A stretch of DNA of 64,000 nucleotides from Psychrobacter coccoides (GTDB lineage Bacteria; Pseudomonadota; Gammaproteobacteria; Pseudomonadales; Moraxellaceae): assembly GCF_017498085.1 (NCBI RefSeq), contig NZ_JAGBKM010000017.1:1-64000 (forward strand), given 5' to 3'. The position numbers were made by a program, and so were the translations under genes. The notes beneath the pieces are model-generated. The model searched no databases, was not told the DNA's origin, and saw only the letters and a program-made list of their open reading frames with translations. Within the stretch, counting starts at the first letter, position 1; every line of letters starts with the position of its first letter. Below are positions 8,504 through 17,280 of this stretch, one piece after another.

Positions 8504-10186
8504 TTAAGCAGCCAGCAGTTGATTCAAGCTGTCTAATGCAATATCGAGAGACTGCTTGCTAACAGGGCGGTTGTTTTCAAGGCTGTCTAAACGATAATCT
8601 ACTGCCATAAGGACATCGGCGATACGTGCCAATGTCTGCTCATCAATGTTTTCATGGTCTGCTAGGCGCTGCTCTATATGAGTAGCGAGCTGGCTCAGTA
8701 GATTGGCAGCTGCAGGAATCTGTAAAAACCGCATGGCACCTACTATTTGGCGTAACATGCCAGGTGTGTTTTGAAAGCCAGCTGTGTCCTTATTAGGGTC
8801 GCTCAAATAGTCACTCATCGTCTGCTCGATATCCGCTATCATAGAACGGCTTTCTTTTGCCAAGGTGGCGTATGAAGTGTCTAGTTGGTGCAATGAGATA
8901 TGCTGATTGTTCATAGGTAGGTGTGTCATGCCTGGTGTATGGCGTCTGGCCATCGCTGTGGCAGCGTTTTCTGCTAGCATAAGTGCCAACAGCAGATGAT
9001 CAACGTCCTCAGGTGTTGGTGTATGCCATTGTGTTACTGCGGTCGCTGCAGACTCTAATGCAGTCGCCGCATCATCTAAGCCCAGTAACTGTAACGTAGA
9101 GCTCAGCTCAGCCAAGCTCTCTGCAATCGATGTCACTTGACCGGCAGAGGCATTTAGCGTGTCGTCACGGGCATAGCTGTCCGCTTTTTCTTTGATAGCA
9201 TTGATTTGTTGTTGAATGAGGTTGTTTAGCGTATCTGTAATGGCACGATTGGGACCAAATAAGAAACGCTCCAGTTGCTTACGTTGCGGCGACTCTAGCT
9301 GGTTGATGGCGTATTGCTCACGAAGCTTTTGTGCCTGTCTGTTGTCACGTTGACAAGCAAAACCAACCAAATCGGCAAAACGCTTATCTATAACTGGCAA
9401 ATAATGATGAAATTGCTGCTCTAGATAGATGAGGGTGTGCTTTTGACTCATATTTAACGGTATGATGTGTTTTAAGTCCGTTACCGCCGCTTCAGCCGCT
9501 TGCCAAAACAAGCTGCTGGTTTGAGAGGCAATCAAAGCACAGGCAGCACTCATTGCATCTAGTTTTTGTTGTGCATCTGCCGTTAGCAGGCCACTTTTTT
9601 GTGTGAGCGCTACACCCAAGCCACTCCGATAAGCACTGGTCAACAGCTCAATGTCAAGGTTGAGCTCACTTAATGGCTGATAGTTTTGCTCAGGATTAGC
9701 AATGACAACGCTACTACTGCCAAAGTCAGAGAAGTAAGTAGCATCGATAGCGTCTTTGTGAATATGGTCGTGTAGCTTATTGATAATAGGTAACAATAAT
9801 GTTGGCTCTATCGTCTCATGTAGTAAGACAAACTCGACATAGCGATCTAACGTCATAATGGCTTCTGATAGATCCATAATCAGCGCTGTATCATTATTAT
9901 GGCCATTGTCATAAAGTGTCTGCAAGCCAAGCATGATAGCAGTGCTAAGGAGTTGCCCACCTTTTAAACCAATTAAGTCAAAAATACAAGACAACTGTGT
10001 CAGCACGTCGACAGAGTCTAATAGTAATGGCGCTTGAGACGCGTCGTCATTGAACTCACTCAAATGATTCTCGCTATCTTTTAGAATAACAACAATCTCA
10101 TCATAGAGTAGGTGCAACGAAGGAAGATTGAAGTTGCTAATACTCAGACTGGTAGTACTTAGAGGTTTGTTTTCAGCTTGGCTCAT
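8504..10186 (-). CDS. ChpA N-terminal-like protein without kinase domain
   Basis: A ~560-residue, almost wholly helical soluble protein. Segments such as GLKGGQLLSTAIMLGLQTLYD and SEAIMTLDRYVEFVL resemble the N-terminal region of the twitching-motility kinase ChpA/PilL. Similar blocks recur near the middle and the C-terminus (MLRQIVGAMRFLQIPAAANLL). No Hpt His motif, kinase, CheW or receiver domain follows, so this is not the ChpA kinase itself. It may be a scaffold or partner of type IV pilus signalling; that is an inference from resemblance. ATG 10186 is preferred because GGAA precedes it by 6 bases; in-frame starts at 10228 and 10258 (TTG) are possible. Confidence 0.55.
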   Translation of the reverse strand: MSQAENKPLSTTSLSISNFNLPSLHLLYDEIVVILKDSENHLSEFNDDASQAPLLLDSVDVLTQLSCIFDLIGLKGGQLLSTAIMLGLQTLYDNGHNNDTALIMDLSEAIMTLDRYVEFVLLHETIEPTLLLPIINKLHDHIHKDAIDATYFSDFGSSSVVIANPEQNYQPLSELNLDIELLTSAYRSGLGVALTQKSGLLTADAQQKLDAMSAACALIASQTSSLFWQAAEAAVTDLKHIIPLNMSQKHTLIYLEQQFHHYLPVIDKRFADLVGFACQRDNRQAQKLREQYAINQLESPQRKQLERFLFGPNRAITDTLNNLIQQQINAIKEKADSYARDDTLNASAGQVTSIAESLAELSSTLQLLGLDDAATALESAATAVTQWHTPTPEDVDHLLLALMLAENAATAMARRHTPGMTHLPMNNQHISLHQLDTSYATLAKESRSMIADIEQTMSDYLSDPNKDTAGFQNTPGMLRQIVGAMRFLQIPAAANLLSQLATHIEQRLADHENIDEQTLARIADVLMAVDYRLDSLENNRPVSKQSLDIALDSLNQLLAA

Positions 10187-10324
10187 AATTATTTCCATAA
10201 AATGCTGATCAAGTTGTGTTTGGGTCATAGATGAGATGATAAACCATTTATCGCTCAATTAAGCCATTTATTGTCGTACACTAAACAGCTGAAGAGGTAT
10301 GGCATTGTGCTTAGTCAATCATTT

Positions 10325-11926
10325 TTACCACTGTGACATCTTAGCTTTAATCTCAGGGTAGTCGTCTGCTAGACTGGCAAACCAGCTTTGATTTGCATCA
10401 TTGTCTGCTTTAGAGTTGACTAACATGGCAGCCAAACTGGCAAAGCTCATATGAGCGGTATGACCACCGTCTGCTTCTGCATCATCCTCGATAGCTAGGG
10501 CGACCTGACCACCTGTCATTGCCAGATAAACTTCAGCTAAGATCTCAGAGTCAAGTAAAGCGCCGTGAAAAGTTCGATCTTGCTTACCTACATTAAGTCG
10601 GCGTACCAACGCATCAAGGGTGTTTTTCTGTCCAGGGTATTGCTGTTTGGCCAGCGCCAGAGAGTCAGTGACTTTGACGCGTTGAGCAAAATCAGTCAGC
10701 CCCACCTTGTCAAACTCCATAGATAAGAATGTCATATCAAAGGTGGCGTTATGAGCGATGATTTCTGCCCCATCCATAAAGTCATAGAGGGGTTTGGCGA
10801 TTTGATCAAAAGTCGGTTTATCGCTTAAAAAAGCCTCAGAGATACCATGAATACGAATGACTTCTTCATCCATACCACGCTCTGGATTGATATAGACATG
10901 CAGCTTTTCACCCGTAAACTTACGACCAACCAGCTCCACAATACCCACTTCGATCACTCGATCACCTTTTAAAGCATCGAGGCCTGTGGTCTCGGTATCC
11001 ATAATCAACTGGCGATTGCTTTCATGGCGATGAATGGGTTCGGGTAATAGGGGGCGAAAATTTGGGTTAGCACGACTGGTATCACCATCAAACTCTGGCA
11101 ACGCCGCTGATTCAGCTGGCGTGTTGGCTTCTGCCAAGTGAGTCTCCGTCATACGGTTGTTCGACCTATTGTTATCTGCTGTGACTGTATCTGCTGTCAT
11201 AGTATTACCATGCATTGGTTGTCTACGGTTGTCTGCGGTATGGACTGTATTGCTCGAGCCTGTCTCAGATAATGGCAGATTGTCTGATAAACCATCTGCC
11301 TCTTCCATCATGTTAAAGCCCAATGGGTCAAAGTGTAGCCAGTCGTCATCAGCCGCTATATGAGCTTTTTTTTTACACTTTTTTGTATCGCTGTTAGAGG
11401 TGACACCTAGGTTTGCCAGTTCATCAGCTTTTTCGTTGCCTGCGTGTCCAGCGTGACCTTTTACCCAGTGCCATTCGACCGTGCGCTCTTGACGAAGCTC
11501 ATCTAACTGCTGCCATAGATCTTGGTTGGCTACAGGTTTTTTACTGGCTGTTTTCCAGCCTCGTTTTTTCCAGTTGTCTATCCATTCGGTGATACCGTTT
11601 TTTACATAGCTAGAGTCCGTCCATATCTCCAGCTTTAAATTTTTTGGGCTATGTTCCAACGCTTTTATTGCGCCCATCAGTTCCATACGATTGTTGGTGG
11701 TTTGTGCTTCACCGCCGTATAAATCTTGAGTATGACCATCACCATATATCAGATGAGCGCCCCAACCGCCTGCTCCAGGATTGCCTTTACAAGCACCATC
11801 AGTATAGGCAACCGTCGTATCTGCCTTGGCTGCTAGCGGGTCGGCTGTGTTTTTCTGATGGGTACTCACAGTGTCTGCCACAGTATCGCTAGATGTGGAT
11901 AGTGATGAAGAAAAAGAGTCTGACAT
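10325..11926 (-). CDS. dnaQ: RNase HI / DNA polymerase III epsilon subunit fusion
   Basis: A two-enzyme fusion. Residues ~36-175 form RNase HI, which removes RNA from RNA:DNA hybrids, with catalytic Asp43 ([11 protein letters not shown]), Glu82 ([11 protein letters not shown]), Asp104 ([10 protein letters not shown]) and Asp168 ([10 protein letters not shown]). Residues ~305-475 form the DnaQ 3'-5' proofreading exonuclease, with Asp310/Glu312 (MDTETTGLD), Asp397 ([10 protein letters not shown]), His454 and Asp459 ([10 protein letters not shown]). A polar linker (~176-300), rich in Thr/Asn/Asp, joins them. rnhA and dnaQ are adjacent but separate in E. coli; the fusion is known in Moraxellaceae. 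An A9 run in the linker could yield RNase HI alone by slippage. The start ATG has no obvious ribosome-binding site. Confidence 0.95.
   Translation of the reverse strand: MSDSFSSSLSTSSDTVADTVSTHQKNTADPLAAKADTTVAYTDGACKGNPGAGGWGAHLIYGDGHTQDLYGGEAQTTNNRMELMGAIKALEHSPKNLKLEIWTDSSYVKNGITEWIDNWKKRGWKTASKKPVANQDLWQQLDELRQERTVEWHWVKGHAGHAGNEKADELANLGVTSNSDTKKCKKKAHIAADDDWLHFDPLGFNMMEEADGLSDNLPLSETGSSNTVHTADNRRQPMHGNTMTADTVTADNNRSNNRMTETHLAEANTPAESAALPEFDGDTSRANPNFRPLLPEPIHRHESNRQLIMDTETTGLDALKGDRVIEVGIVELVGRKFTGEKLHVYINPERGMDEEVIRIHGISEAFLSDKPTFDQIAKPLYDFMDGAEIIAHNATFDMTFLSMEFDKVGLTDFAQRVKVTDSLALAKQQYPGQKNTLDALVRRLNVGKQDRTFHGALLDSEILAEVYLAMTGGQVALAIEDDAEADGGHTAHMSFASLAAMLVNSKADNDANQSWFASLADDYPEIKAKMSQW
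11366..11374 (-). other. A9 slippery run between RNase HI and DnaQ domains
   Basis: On the coding strand this reads AAA AAA AAA, followed by GCT. It sits 10 bases after an A6 run. Shifting to either other frame meets a stop within six codons (AGC TCA TAT AGC GGC TGA, or CTC ATA TAG). Slippage would release an intact RNase HI of about 190 residues. Confidence 0.6.
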
Positions 11927-12196
11927 AAAAACTATAAACCCTATTGATGATTAATGGATCATGCTCAGCCTCACAACAACATAGAAAGTGCCAGCTGGTC
12001 TTACTCGCAATAATGCGCTTGATTATAACAAATACCAGACTGAGATGGGTCATTACTAGCGATAAGGCTACGAAGTAAAATATCAAAACAGCAGGGCCAT
12101 TATTTTCTGTTAAAATGGCTGCTGCTACTTGCATGCTATTAAAAGCGTATCTACGCTCTAGCAACAACTGATGATATCAGACCTCAAAACTTTCTA

Positions 12197-12820
12197 ATGC
12201 AGGATAATGCCGACATGCATAACCCCCCAGAGGCTCGTTTGACCATTTTTGGCGATAAATCATTTACCAAAGCACCTACTAAACTATGCAAGAAACTTGC
12301 CACATTTACTATCAGTGGCATGGTGTGCGGTCTGCTACTATTGACTGGTTGTAGCGATGATGACTCAGTAAGTGACAGCGCAACGCCACCAGCCAAAACC
12401 GATCTATCTGTATTTGCTGGATGCTATACCGTCAATTATGAGACGCCAGCACAAATCAAAATCAGTAAGCAAGAGGGCAATTGGGTCATGCAAATGAAAG
12501 AGTCTGCTAGCGCCAATCGCTTATGGGATGACCCTGAACCGCTAGAGGTGTTAGATAGCACCCACATACCTAAGTTTTTTTCAATCGATCCTGACAATGT
12601 CGATGCGGTTATTGCTCGTCCTGATAGGTTTTTGGTGATGGCGCATGTCAAGCCCGTATATGCAAATATCGACCCTCTATTAGATAGCGAGTATTTGTCT
12701 TATATCTATAAAGGTGCCAATACTATCTATAAAGTAAAGTGTGATGAGATCAATACGAATCTGCTAAATAATCCTCACGCCAATATTGTGATTGATAATG
12801 TCAATGACGGTAGCCAGTGA
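12197..12820 (+). CDS. Hypothetical lipoprotein
   Basis: A protein of up to 207 residues with an internal lipoprotein signal: a basic stretch (KLCKKLATFTIS), a hydrophobic core and lipobox LLLLTGC. The true start may therefore lie downstream of 12197 (another ATG is at 12215). No good ribosome-binding site helps the choice. The mature part contains FAGCYTVNYETPAQIKISKQ and looks beta-rich; no family is recognised. It is divergent from the rnhA-dnaQ gene, with about 270 bases between them in which no other gene is supported. Confidence 0.6.
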   Translation: MQDNADMHNPPEARLTIFGDKSFTKAPTKLCKKLATFTISGMVCGLLLLTGCSDDDSVSDSATPPAKTDLSVFAGCYTVNYETPAQIKISKQEGNWVMQMKESASANRLWDDPEPLEVLDSTHIPKFFSIDPDNVDAVIARPDRFLVMAHVKPVYANIDPLLDSEYLSYIYKGANTIYKVKCDEINTNLLNNPHANIVIDNVNDGSQ

Positions 12821-12938
12821 GGTGATATGAAGCCTAAGTTGGTATCTATAACGAGATGTTTATCAAGTCTCTGTTGAGTTTTCTGTTATTAGGGTCTGCG
12901 GACTGATCCTTAATTTTGATGTAATTGAGTCGGATGAT

Positions 12939-13244
12939 ATGAGTTTTTTTAGTTATGTAATTTTGGGTGGTTTATCCTATGTGGCTGGGTGGGCAGTACG
13001 TCATTATATATTGAACAAAAAGCCTGCACCCGAGCAGCCTTACGGTTTAAAGCACCCTGTTATTTTGGGATATTTAGGCGGTTTTTTTATAGTTATGTTG
13101 GTAGTGTCATGGCTGATAGGGCGGTATTTACTTGGGCATATGAGCCTTGATCTGCCATTCATCATTGTTAATAGCTTGGTTGCGACCTTTGTATACTCAT
13201 TTGGTTTGAACCCAGAAAACAACAATTATAATGTGCCTCATTAA
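12939..13244 (+). CDS. Small membrane protein, three predicted TM segments
   Basis: A 101-residue hydrophobic protein with three likely transmembrane helices: FFSYVILGGLSYVAGWAV, VILGYLGGFFIVMLVVSWLI and LPFIIVNSLVATFVYSFGL. Loops are basic (HYILNKKPAPEQPYG). A GGATGAT stretch precedes the ATG. No family is recognised. It is convergent with the YkvA-like gene; a weak hairpin (13251-13277) lies between the two stops. Confidence 0.55.
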   Translation: MSFFSYVILGGLSYVAGWAVRHYILNKKPAPEQPYGLKHPVILGYLGGFFIVMLVVSWLIGRYLLGHMSLDLPFIIVNSLVATFVYSFGLNPENNNYNVPH

Positions 13245-13250
13245 CACTTA

Positions 13251-13277
13251 AAGCCTGTGGTACTAACCACTGGGCTT
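13251..13277. terminator. Weak hairpin between convergent genes
   Basis: AAGCC...TGGT pairs with ACCA...GGGCTT around the loop ACTA. The stem has a bulge and no long T-run on either strand, so terminator function is uncertain. Confidence 0.35.
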
Positions 13278-13286
13278 AGGTCTTTC

Positions 13287-13727
13287 TCACTTTGATTCTG
13301 ATTCTGACTTTGTGCTTGTGTCTGTCGCATCAAATTTTGCTGTATCAGTATTATTAGATGCTTTTTGTTTTTCTTTCCATGATTGGTATTTTTTTAAGTC
13401 ATTCTCTATCAGTTTAAGACAAAAACCCAGTACCAAGGCATCATCAATATGACCAATAAAAGGGATAAAGTCTGGGATGATATCTATCGGATTAAGTACA
13501 TACAGTAAGCCAACTGCTGCTGCCGAAATCGTTTTGTAAGGGATGCTGCGATAGTTGCCTTGGTAGTAGTCTTTGACCAAGCTCATCAGCAGTAGTAAAT
13601 CTTTGGTGTAACGTTCAAGCCCTTTGTCAGCCTTTAGTTGCTCATTTAGCTTGTCTTCTTTACTCAAGATCACCTTGATACTGTTTAAAAGATCTGACTT
13701 ATCTTTTTGCTCTTTTTTGGCGCTCAT
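13287..13727 (-). CDS. YkvA family (DUF1232) protein
   Basis: A 146-residue protein with the diagnostic DUF1232 core (ALLYVLNPIDIIPDFIPFIGHIDDALVL-like; here GLLYVLNPIDIIPDF then IGHIDDALVLGF). These are small proteins of unknown function with a membrane-associated hairpin. Flanking regions are charged and Ser/Thr-rich at the C-terminus (TDTSTKSESESK). The start is well supported by AAAGGAGG seven bases upstream. Confidence 0.82.
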   Translation of the reverse strand: MSAKKEQKDKSDLLNSIKVILSKEDKLNEQLKADKGLERYTKDLLLLMSLVKDYYQGNYRSIPYKTISAAAVGLLYVLNPIDIIPDFIPFIGHIDDALVLGFCLKLIENDLKKYQSWKEKQKASNNTDTAKFDATDTSTKSESESK

Positions 13728-13980
13728 GCTTACCTCCTTTTACTCGTTGAATAAAAACCTATCAGCACTTACTATAGCAAGAGTCAAGCCATGCGCCAAA
13801 TAAGTCTCTGTCAGTACCATGATCGAAGCATCAAACACATCCCAGCCAGATGATTACTGGTATCGAACACACAGTAAACCCAAACCATAAGTAAATCACC
13901 ATCCTAATAAAATGACCGTTACTCAAATAGAGATATCTAAAATGACTACGGTCAATCAGATCAACCCTAAAAGAGAAGCC

Positions 13981-15210
13981 ATGATAAGCGCTAATAAAAG
14001 ACGAGTGACGCTGAGTCGTCGGCAGTTTTTTCATCAGTTAGGCATGACGGCAGGCGCAGGGCTACTAGCCACGCAGAGCTGGGCTCAGGCGGTGCCGTTT
14101 AGAAGCAGTGATCGAGGTGCTCATGCTCAGCTGACCAAAGATGACTTGCCCATTTCAGTAGCGAAAAGCAATCAAGCTGTAGCCGTTACGCCCATGTGCG
14201 TGCCGCCAACTATTGATACCCGACTGTTTGCCAGCTCCAATATGAGTGGCAGTAAGGAGCGTAGCCAGTTGGCACTACAGCGACTGTCCTGCGCTGGGTT
14301 TAAAGTACACAATCCTGATATCGTTGCTCGCCAATATTTGCGCTTTGCTGGAACGGATGGGCAAAGAGCAAGCGATCTGCAAAACATTGCCACCGGGGCA
14401 ATAACTGCGCCAAAACTGCTGCTTGGAGTACGTGGTGGCTATGGTGCCATGCGTCTGTTGCCACTCGTTGATTGGCAGACACTAGGACGTGTGATGCGTG
14501 AGCGTGGCACCATACTGACAGGCTTTAGTGATGTTACTGCCATTCAGTGTGCCTTACTGGCGCAAGGACAGATGAGCTCACTTGCTGGACCTATGCTCTA
14601 TAGTGAGTTTGGTAAGACTACACCAGATGAGGTCAGTTGCCGCCAATTTGTGAAAGCGCTTACTGACCCTAAGCTGAGTATCAGTGTGCAAAATGCAGAT
14701 CTAACCAGCACCCAATTACCCCCTGTGTTGGCCACTACTGCGAGCCAGACACTGACGGGCACGATATGGGGTGGCAATCTCAGTGTGGTGTCGGCGCTGG
14801 CGGGCAGTGAGTATTTACCAAACGTTGATGGCGGCATTGTGTTTTTAGAGGACGTGGGGGAGCAGGCATACCGCATTGAACGTATGCTTTATGATTTGTA
14901 TTTGGCTGGCGCCTTTAAGCGACAACAAGCCATCGTCTTTGGCTCAATCACAGGTGAGGGCGAGGACAGCTATGACAAACGCTATGATGTGGCGACGGTG
15001 GTTCGTCAGCTGCATCGTCTGACTGGACTACCGATCTATAGTGGTATGAGATTTGGACATATTGCACAAAAACACAGCTTTCCGCTCGGGGCGAGATGTG
15101 AGATTAGTAGTGATGATGATGGCGGCTATCAGCTTAGGTTTTCTGATTATCCTACCGTTGAGGCTAGTGCGGTTAATCAGGAAGGGTTATGGCAGTTTGG
15201 TTCACCATAA
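13981..15210 (+). CDS. ldcA: LD-carboxypeptidase (peptidase S66), Tat-exported
   Basis: Serine peptidase expected to trim the terminal D-Ala from murein tetrapeptides during peptidoglycan recycling. The S66 signatures are RGGYGAMRLLPLVDW, GFSDVTAIQ (Ser183 with this start, the expected nucleophile), WGGNLSVVSALAGSEYLP and a C-terminal RFGHI (expected His). The N-terminus carries a twin-arginine signal (LSRRQFF, then a hydrophobic stretch ending AQA). This is unusual because E. coli LdcA is cytoplasmic. ATG 13981 puts the twin-Arg motif at residue ~12, the normal place; upstream ATGs at 13912 and 13942 would add non-signal sequence. About 60 extra residues separate the signal from the catalytic core. 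Confidence 0.88.
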   Translation: MISANKRRVTLSRRQFFHQLGMTAGAGLLATQSWAQAVPFRSSDRGAHAQLTKDDLPISVAKSNQAVAVTPMCVPPTIDTRLFASSNMSGSKERSQLALQRLSCAGFKVHNPDIVARQYLRFAGTDGQRASDLQNIATGAITAPKLLLGVRGGYGAMRLLPLVDWQTLGRVMRERGTILTGFSDVTAIQCALLAQGQMSSLAGPMLYSEFGKTTPDEVSCRQFVKALTDPKLSISVQNADLTSTQLPPVLATTASQTLTGTIWGGNLSVVSALAGSEYLPNVDGGIVFLEDVGEQAYRIERMLYDLYLAGAFKRQQAIVFGSITGEGEDSYDKRYDVATVVRQLHRLTGLPIYSGMRFGHIAQKHSFPLGARCEISSDDDGGYQLRFSDYPTVEASAVNQEGLWQFGSP

Positions 15211-15279
15211 AAAAGTCAGATAGCTGGTCTTAAGTAAAATCAATGCGTAACTATAGCCAAACAATGGAAAAAATCAACA

Positions 15280-16212
15280 TCAGTCGCTTACAACAGTCTG
15301 CTCTCGGTACGTTTTAGGCGATACGCCATATACCCTTTTGAACGCTTGACTGAAGGTTGAATTTGAGGTGTAACCGACCAGCTCACTGATTTGACCGATA
15401 CTATTATGCTGTAGGCGTAGTTGACGGGCAGCAAGACATAAGCGGTAGGTAGTCAGGTAGGTCAAGGGCGGCACACCCATAATGTTTTTGAAGCGCTGAG
15501 TAAAGCTTGAGCGAGACATGCCGACCTTTTCTGCCAGCTCATGAGTCGTCCATTTATGATCTGGTGAATCATGAAGAATGGCTAGTGTTTTTGATAAATA
15601 CGGGTCTCTCATAGCCAGCAACCAATTCTCTGCCCTCTCAGGCAAACTTTCAATATATGTGCGTAAGCATTCAACCATGACAATACTTGCCCAAAGATTA
15701 ATCATCGCAAGCTTACCTAAGCGCTCATCTTGAGACTCTAGGGTTAAGAAGCCAACTGCCCAGCCAAGCGCTTTAAATTGACTGTCATGGTTGTCATCAT
15801 GCTCAGGCAAAATGGCGGGTAATGCTGATAGTAGCGGTCGAAGCAGGTCTTTATCGTATTGACATTCGATGACTATAAATTGCGCATTAGAACTACTGTC
15901 TTTGAGAAGGTCTGCAGGACATTTATTATCCTCAAGCAAAGTTTTATCTAACTCTTGAACACTCTGACTGTGATAGTTTGATGTATGACAGACATGTTTA
16001 CTGGAGTTAGGAATCATCACAATATCACCAGTATACACTTGTCGTGATACGTCATTTATATCGATATAAAAGCTGCCAGCTTGAATCAAATAAAAATAAA
16101 TATTCTCGCTACCTGTAAGAGAAAACGCCCAGTCACCAAAAAAACTTAGACAATAATATTTAGTTTTTTTTAAGTGCTGAGTTTGCTGCAGTAACCTACT
16201 TAAGGCATCCAT
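15280..16212 (-). CDS. AraC-family transcriptional regulator, cupin N-domain
   Basis: A DNA-binding regulator. Residues ~1-190 form a cupin-type sensor domain (IYFYLIQAGSFYIDIN, GDIVMIPNSSKHVCHT) of the AraC_binding_2/Cupin_6 kind. Residues ~215-305 hold the two AraC helix-turn-helix units (WTTHELAEKVGMSRSSFTQR and ISELVGYTSNSTFSQAFK). AGGACAGG precedes the ATG. No obvious target operon adjoins it. It is convergent with the LD-carboxypeptidase gene, with 69 bases between the stops. Confidence 0.88.
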   Translation of the reverse strand: MDALSRLLQQTQHLKKTKYYCLSFFGDWAFSLTGSENIYFYLIQAGSFYIDINDVSRQVYTGDIVMIPNSSKHVCHTSNYHSQSVQELDKTLLEDNKCPADLLKDSSSNAQFIVIECQYDKDLLRPLLSALPAILPEHDDNHDSQFKALGWAVGFLTLESQDERLGKLAMINLWASIVMVECLRTYIESLPERAENWLLAMRDPYLSKTLAILHDSPDHKWTTHELAEKVGMSRSSFTQRFKNIMGVPPLTYLTTYRLCLAARQLRLQHNSIGQISELVGYTSNSTFSQAFKRVYGVSPKTYREQTVVSD

Positions 16213-16946
16213 AAGTCCTGTCCTTAGTCAACAATCAGCTTTGAAGCTCTCGCCACTAATTCCTGTCCAAAACCTTATTGACGCTTGGTTCATCATTACG
16301 ATAAACGGTCCTTTGTTATCTAAAAAAATTATCAGATTTAGGCTTGTTAGGGTTAAAAATCTGGCTAATAACGGTTATTAACAGCCTATATCTGATTTCA
16401 TCATAGCAAATGTTGTGTGTTATTTGCTTTAAATCTTGTAGGTTTTTAAGAAAATATTAGTTGAATGATTGTTTCTTAGAGTCAGAAATACCTTTAGTAA
16501 AGATATTTTTTATCTTATAAGTCAGATAGTTAGGTTGTTTTTAGTATTTGCATAGATAACAAGTAGTAGCGAGATTTTAGTAGAGCATGTGATGCGGTCA
16601 AGTTAAAGCATAAAAAACCTAACCATCAAAAGCCTGCTGCTCAATATCAAAATGAGAGTCATGAAACCCTCTAAAAAATGATCTCTAATCAGTAGAAATC
16701 CAAGACAAAAGGCATTTTATTTATACAAAACGACCAAACATGTGTTTGTTGTCTCTATGTTTTTAGTTATAGCACATTATTGTCAATTTGGCTTGCGACA
16801 TATTTAGTAGTTGGTCTATGTTGGTGTTATGGATGTATTTATTCTGTGTCTAGCTTGTTATCCAAAACGATAAAGTAGAGCAGATAGTTATTTATAGTTA
16901 TCAGACTCCAATAAAATCCTAAACATGTCGAACAGGAGTATTTAAA
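16213..16946. other. 734-bp AT-rich intergenic region
   Basis: No supportable gene. It holds the upstream region of the AraC gene on its left side. In its right half is a 97-bp block (16736-16832) that recurs almost unchanged before the trypsin-like protease gene. AGGAG at 16934-16938 serves the TTG start at 16947. The AT content is clearly higher than in the core genes to the left, consistent with the edge of acquired DNA. Confidence 0.6.
16736..16832 (+). promoter_or_regulatory. 97-bp duplicated upstream sequence, copy A
   Basis: Aligned without gaps to 21598-21694, it differs at about 11 of 97 positions. It begins with a near-palindrome (AAACATGTGTTT) and contains an invariant stretch TTTTTAGTTATAGCACATTA and a second TTTGGCTTGCGA. 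It ends 114 bases before the first gene of the subtilase cassette. Conservation upstream of two protease units points to a shared promoter/operator. No exact sigma70 boxes can be assigned with confidence. Confidence 0.6.
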
Positions 16947-17219
16947 TTGATTGAGCCCGTGATAATAACCGTGATTTTAAAGTCTGCGTCGGATCAAAAG
17001 GGTAGTAAAACAATGGCCAACTCCTTTGCAAAGTTAGAGAGCTGGGCTAGCACTAACGATGTAACTGTGCAATCTCCTATAGATACTGATCCTGAAGCTT
17101 TAAAATTTGCTACGGTACTGGCCTCTGATAATAGTGAAGCAGATAAATTGATTGGTGAGATTTTAAGTCTACCGTTTGTTGATACTTGTTATAGGAAACC
17201 AACTGACGAATTACCATGA
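16947..17219 (+). CDS. Small stand-alone subtilase-prodomain-like protein
   Basis: A 90-residue soluble protein with no signal peptide. The TTG start has AGGAG 8 bases upstream and adds a strand-like segment (EPVIITVILKSAS); ATG 17013 is an alternative. The C-terminal half (LKFATVLASDNSEADKLIGE, ILSLPFVDTCYRKP) follows the same pattern as residues ~86-124 of the subtilase encoded next (RFYKLEVDDEQAEEAAEAM, GLSQVEAAFVKP). Both have a strand, an Ala/Glu-rich helix, then V-x5-KP. This resembles the I9-type prodomain fold. It may act in trans as a folding chaperone or inhibitor of the subtilase. No family is assigned by direct recognition. Confidence 0.6.
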   Translation: MIEPVIITVILKSASDQKGSKTMANSFAKLESWASTNDVTVQSPIDTDPEALKFATVLASDNSEADKLIGEILSLPFVDTCYRKPTDELP

Positions 17220-17280
17220 GTAGTATTCGTATTCAAGTATTTTAAATCTAAATATTTTAATGCTCAAAGGAGTTGAGATC

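Noticed and set aside
11889..12167. 92-residue hydrophobic minus-strand frame upstream of the rnhA-dnaQ gene
   Set aside because: It overlaps the start of rnhA-dnaQ, has no ribosome-binding site, and its Phe/Ile-rich sequence looks like translated AT-rich spacer.
13251..13277. Strong bidirectional terminator between the membrane protein and YkvA-like genes
   Set aside because: The stem is bulged and lacks T-runs, so it is listed only as a weak hairpin.
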